From Bdellovibrionales bacterium (GTDB taxonomy: Bacteria; Bdellovibrionota; Bacteriovoracia; Bacteriovoracales; Bacteriovoracaceae): a stretch of 34,114 bases of DNA. The stretch spans positions 1-34,114 of the forward strand of contig DAOWEO010000130.1 in NCBI GenBank assembly GCA_030638415.1, written 5' to 3'. Made by a program: the position numbers and the translations under genes. The notes below the pieces were generated by a model, which saw only the letters and a list, made by a program, of their open reading frames with translations, was not told the DNA's origin and did not search any database. Below, piece by piece: positions 33,528 to 34,114 of the stretch (within the stretch, counting starts at the first letter, position 1; each line of letters begins with the position of its first letter).

Positions 33528-34114
33528 ATGAAAACTTTTAACACACTATTTTTAGCCACGATGCTAGGCATCGCGACTTTATTAACTTCTTGTGGTGGTG
33601 ATACCGGTAGAAATATTGATATTCCCGGTGTTCAAGGACCAATTGTTACTCTTAATGGGGACAACGTCTTAATCTCTCTCGTTTTTGAAAATATGGCACT
33701 TGCTGGAGGACTTCGTTACAATATTCCAAAATATGAAAATTCCTATTTAGAACTCTCTCCTGATTTAATGTCAGGAGGTACATTAATGGCCATCTCTGTT
33801 GATTTAGATGATGTCTTTGGTGATACTGTTGGACAGCTAGATCCACAAACACTTCCTGGTGGTAGAGCTCTTCCTGGTGTTGCAACTGGATCACTTCCTG
33901 CTGTTGCATTTACAATTGATCAGTTTTACAACATGGCTTTCTATCTAGGGCCTGATGTATTTGGTGTATTTATCCCAATTAATCTTGGACTAGATAACAC
34001 TATTGCTACATTTAGATACTATATTGGAGATAGCCGTATGGGTAATATATCTCTGGTTGGTGCTGATGAAAATGGTGAAAATGGAGGTATTTTATTACTT
34101 CTAGATATGAGCAG
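33528..34114 (+). CDS. Lipoprotein, truncated by the window end
   Basis: The first 195 codons of a gene running off the right edge. It has a signal peptide with lipobox LTSC (Cys near residue 22) followed by GGD, then DIPGVQGPIVTLNG and the same LPGGRALPGVATGSLPAVAF motif as the protein at 30267. The two are paralogues along the full visible length, with similar spacing (LGPDVFGVFIPI, FRYYIGD, ISLVGADENGENGGIL). The family is unknown to me. An antisense frame rich in Gln and His over this gene is a shadow. The ribosome site is weak, so the start is set by the signal peptide. Confidence 0.85.
   Translation, partial: MKTFNTLFLATMLGIATLLTSCGGDTGRNIDIPGVQGPIVTLNGDNVLISLVFENMALAGGLRYNIPKYENSYLELSPDLMSGGTLMAISVDLDDVFGDTVGQLDPQTLPGGRALPGVATGSLPAVAFTIDQFYNMAFYLGPDVFGVFIPINLGLDNTIATFRYYIGDSRMGNISLVGADENGENGGILLLLDMS
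33851..33914 (+). repeat. 64-bp inverted repeat, right copy
   Basis: Identical to the minus strand of 30507-30570, lying about 3.3 kb away in opposite orientation, within the paralogous lipoprotein gene. Confidence 0.9.

Noticed and set aside
33652-33909. Gln- and His-rich minus-strand frame
   Set aside because: It lies antisense to the lipoprotein gene that has promoter, signal peptide and paralogue support.

Overview
The window is an AT-rich, densely packed bacterial chromosome segment with no rRNA, tRNA, CRISPR array, insertion sequence or phage gene that I could see. Several features fit a Gram-negative predatory bacterium of the Bdellovibrionota, perhaps Halobacteriovorax-like. They are a heptose-LPS gene (gmhA), many lipoprotein and signal-peptide genes, a TolQ/TolR-type motor with two TolR-like subunits, a Gld-like ABC module, and several genes for taking up and reusing nucleobases and nucleosides. 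That assignment is inference; there is no marker gene here that fixes the taxon.

Layout. 1-5.7 kb holds a periplasmic YiiX-type papain-fold protein, a small PAP2 phosphatase, and a minus-strand operon PAP2 - ArnT/PMT-like membrane glycosyltransferase - srkA kinase. 5.7-9.1 kb holds the uracil permease uraA and, convergent to it, groES-groEL with a shared hairpin region and a sigma-32-like promoter. 9.3-14.5 kb holds a ClC antiporter with CBS domains, polA (its proofreading site looks degenerate) and an RDD membrane protein, with a structured non-coding element between the last two. 14.7-19.9 kb is a plus-strand run: trxA, gmhA, then a tight six-gene operon ExbB/TolQ - ExbD - ExbD - tsaD - rsmA - smpB. 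19.9-24.8 kb holds a Na+/Ca2+ exchanger-type carrier, an unknown four-helix membrane protein, and a minus-strand operon tdk - divergent uracil phosphoribosyltransferase - GHMP kinase - DUF429-like protein. 24.9-30.1 kb is a minus-strand Gld-like ABC operon (ATPase, permease, GldG-like, DUF4340-like, Yip1-like membrane protein). 30.2 kb to the end holds a lipoprotein gene, nrnA, a small basic protein, a HAD phosphatase and, at the right edge, a truncated paralogue of the lipoprotein.

How the genes work together. UraA imports uracil, a UPRT-family enzyme could turn a base into a nucleotide, Tdk phosphorylates thymidine, and NrnA degrades short oligonucleotides. Together they look like a salvage kit suited to living on nucleic acid from other cells. 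The ExbB/ExbD/ExbD motor and the Gld-like transporter are two envelope machines whose relatives serve gliding in other bacteria. The most unusual sequence-level signals are a 64-bp identical inverted repeat inside two otherwise diverged lipoprotein genes, a 75-nt element closed by a perfect 11-bp inverted repeat, a divergent promoter whose two -35 boxes abut as one palindrome, and many convergent gene pairs whose ends touch or overlap.
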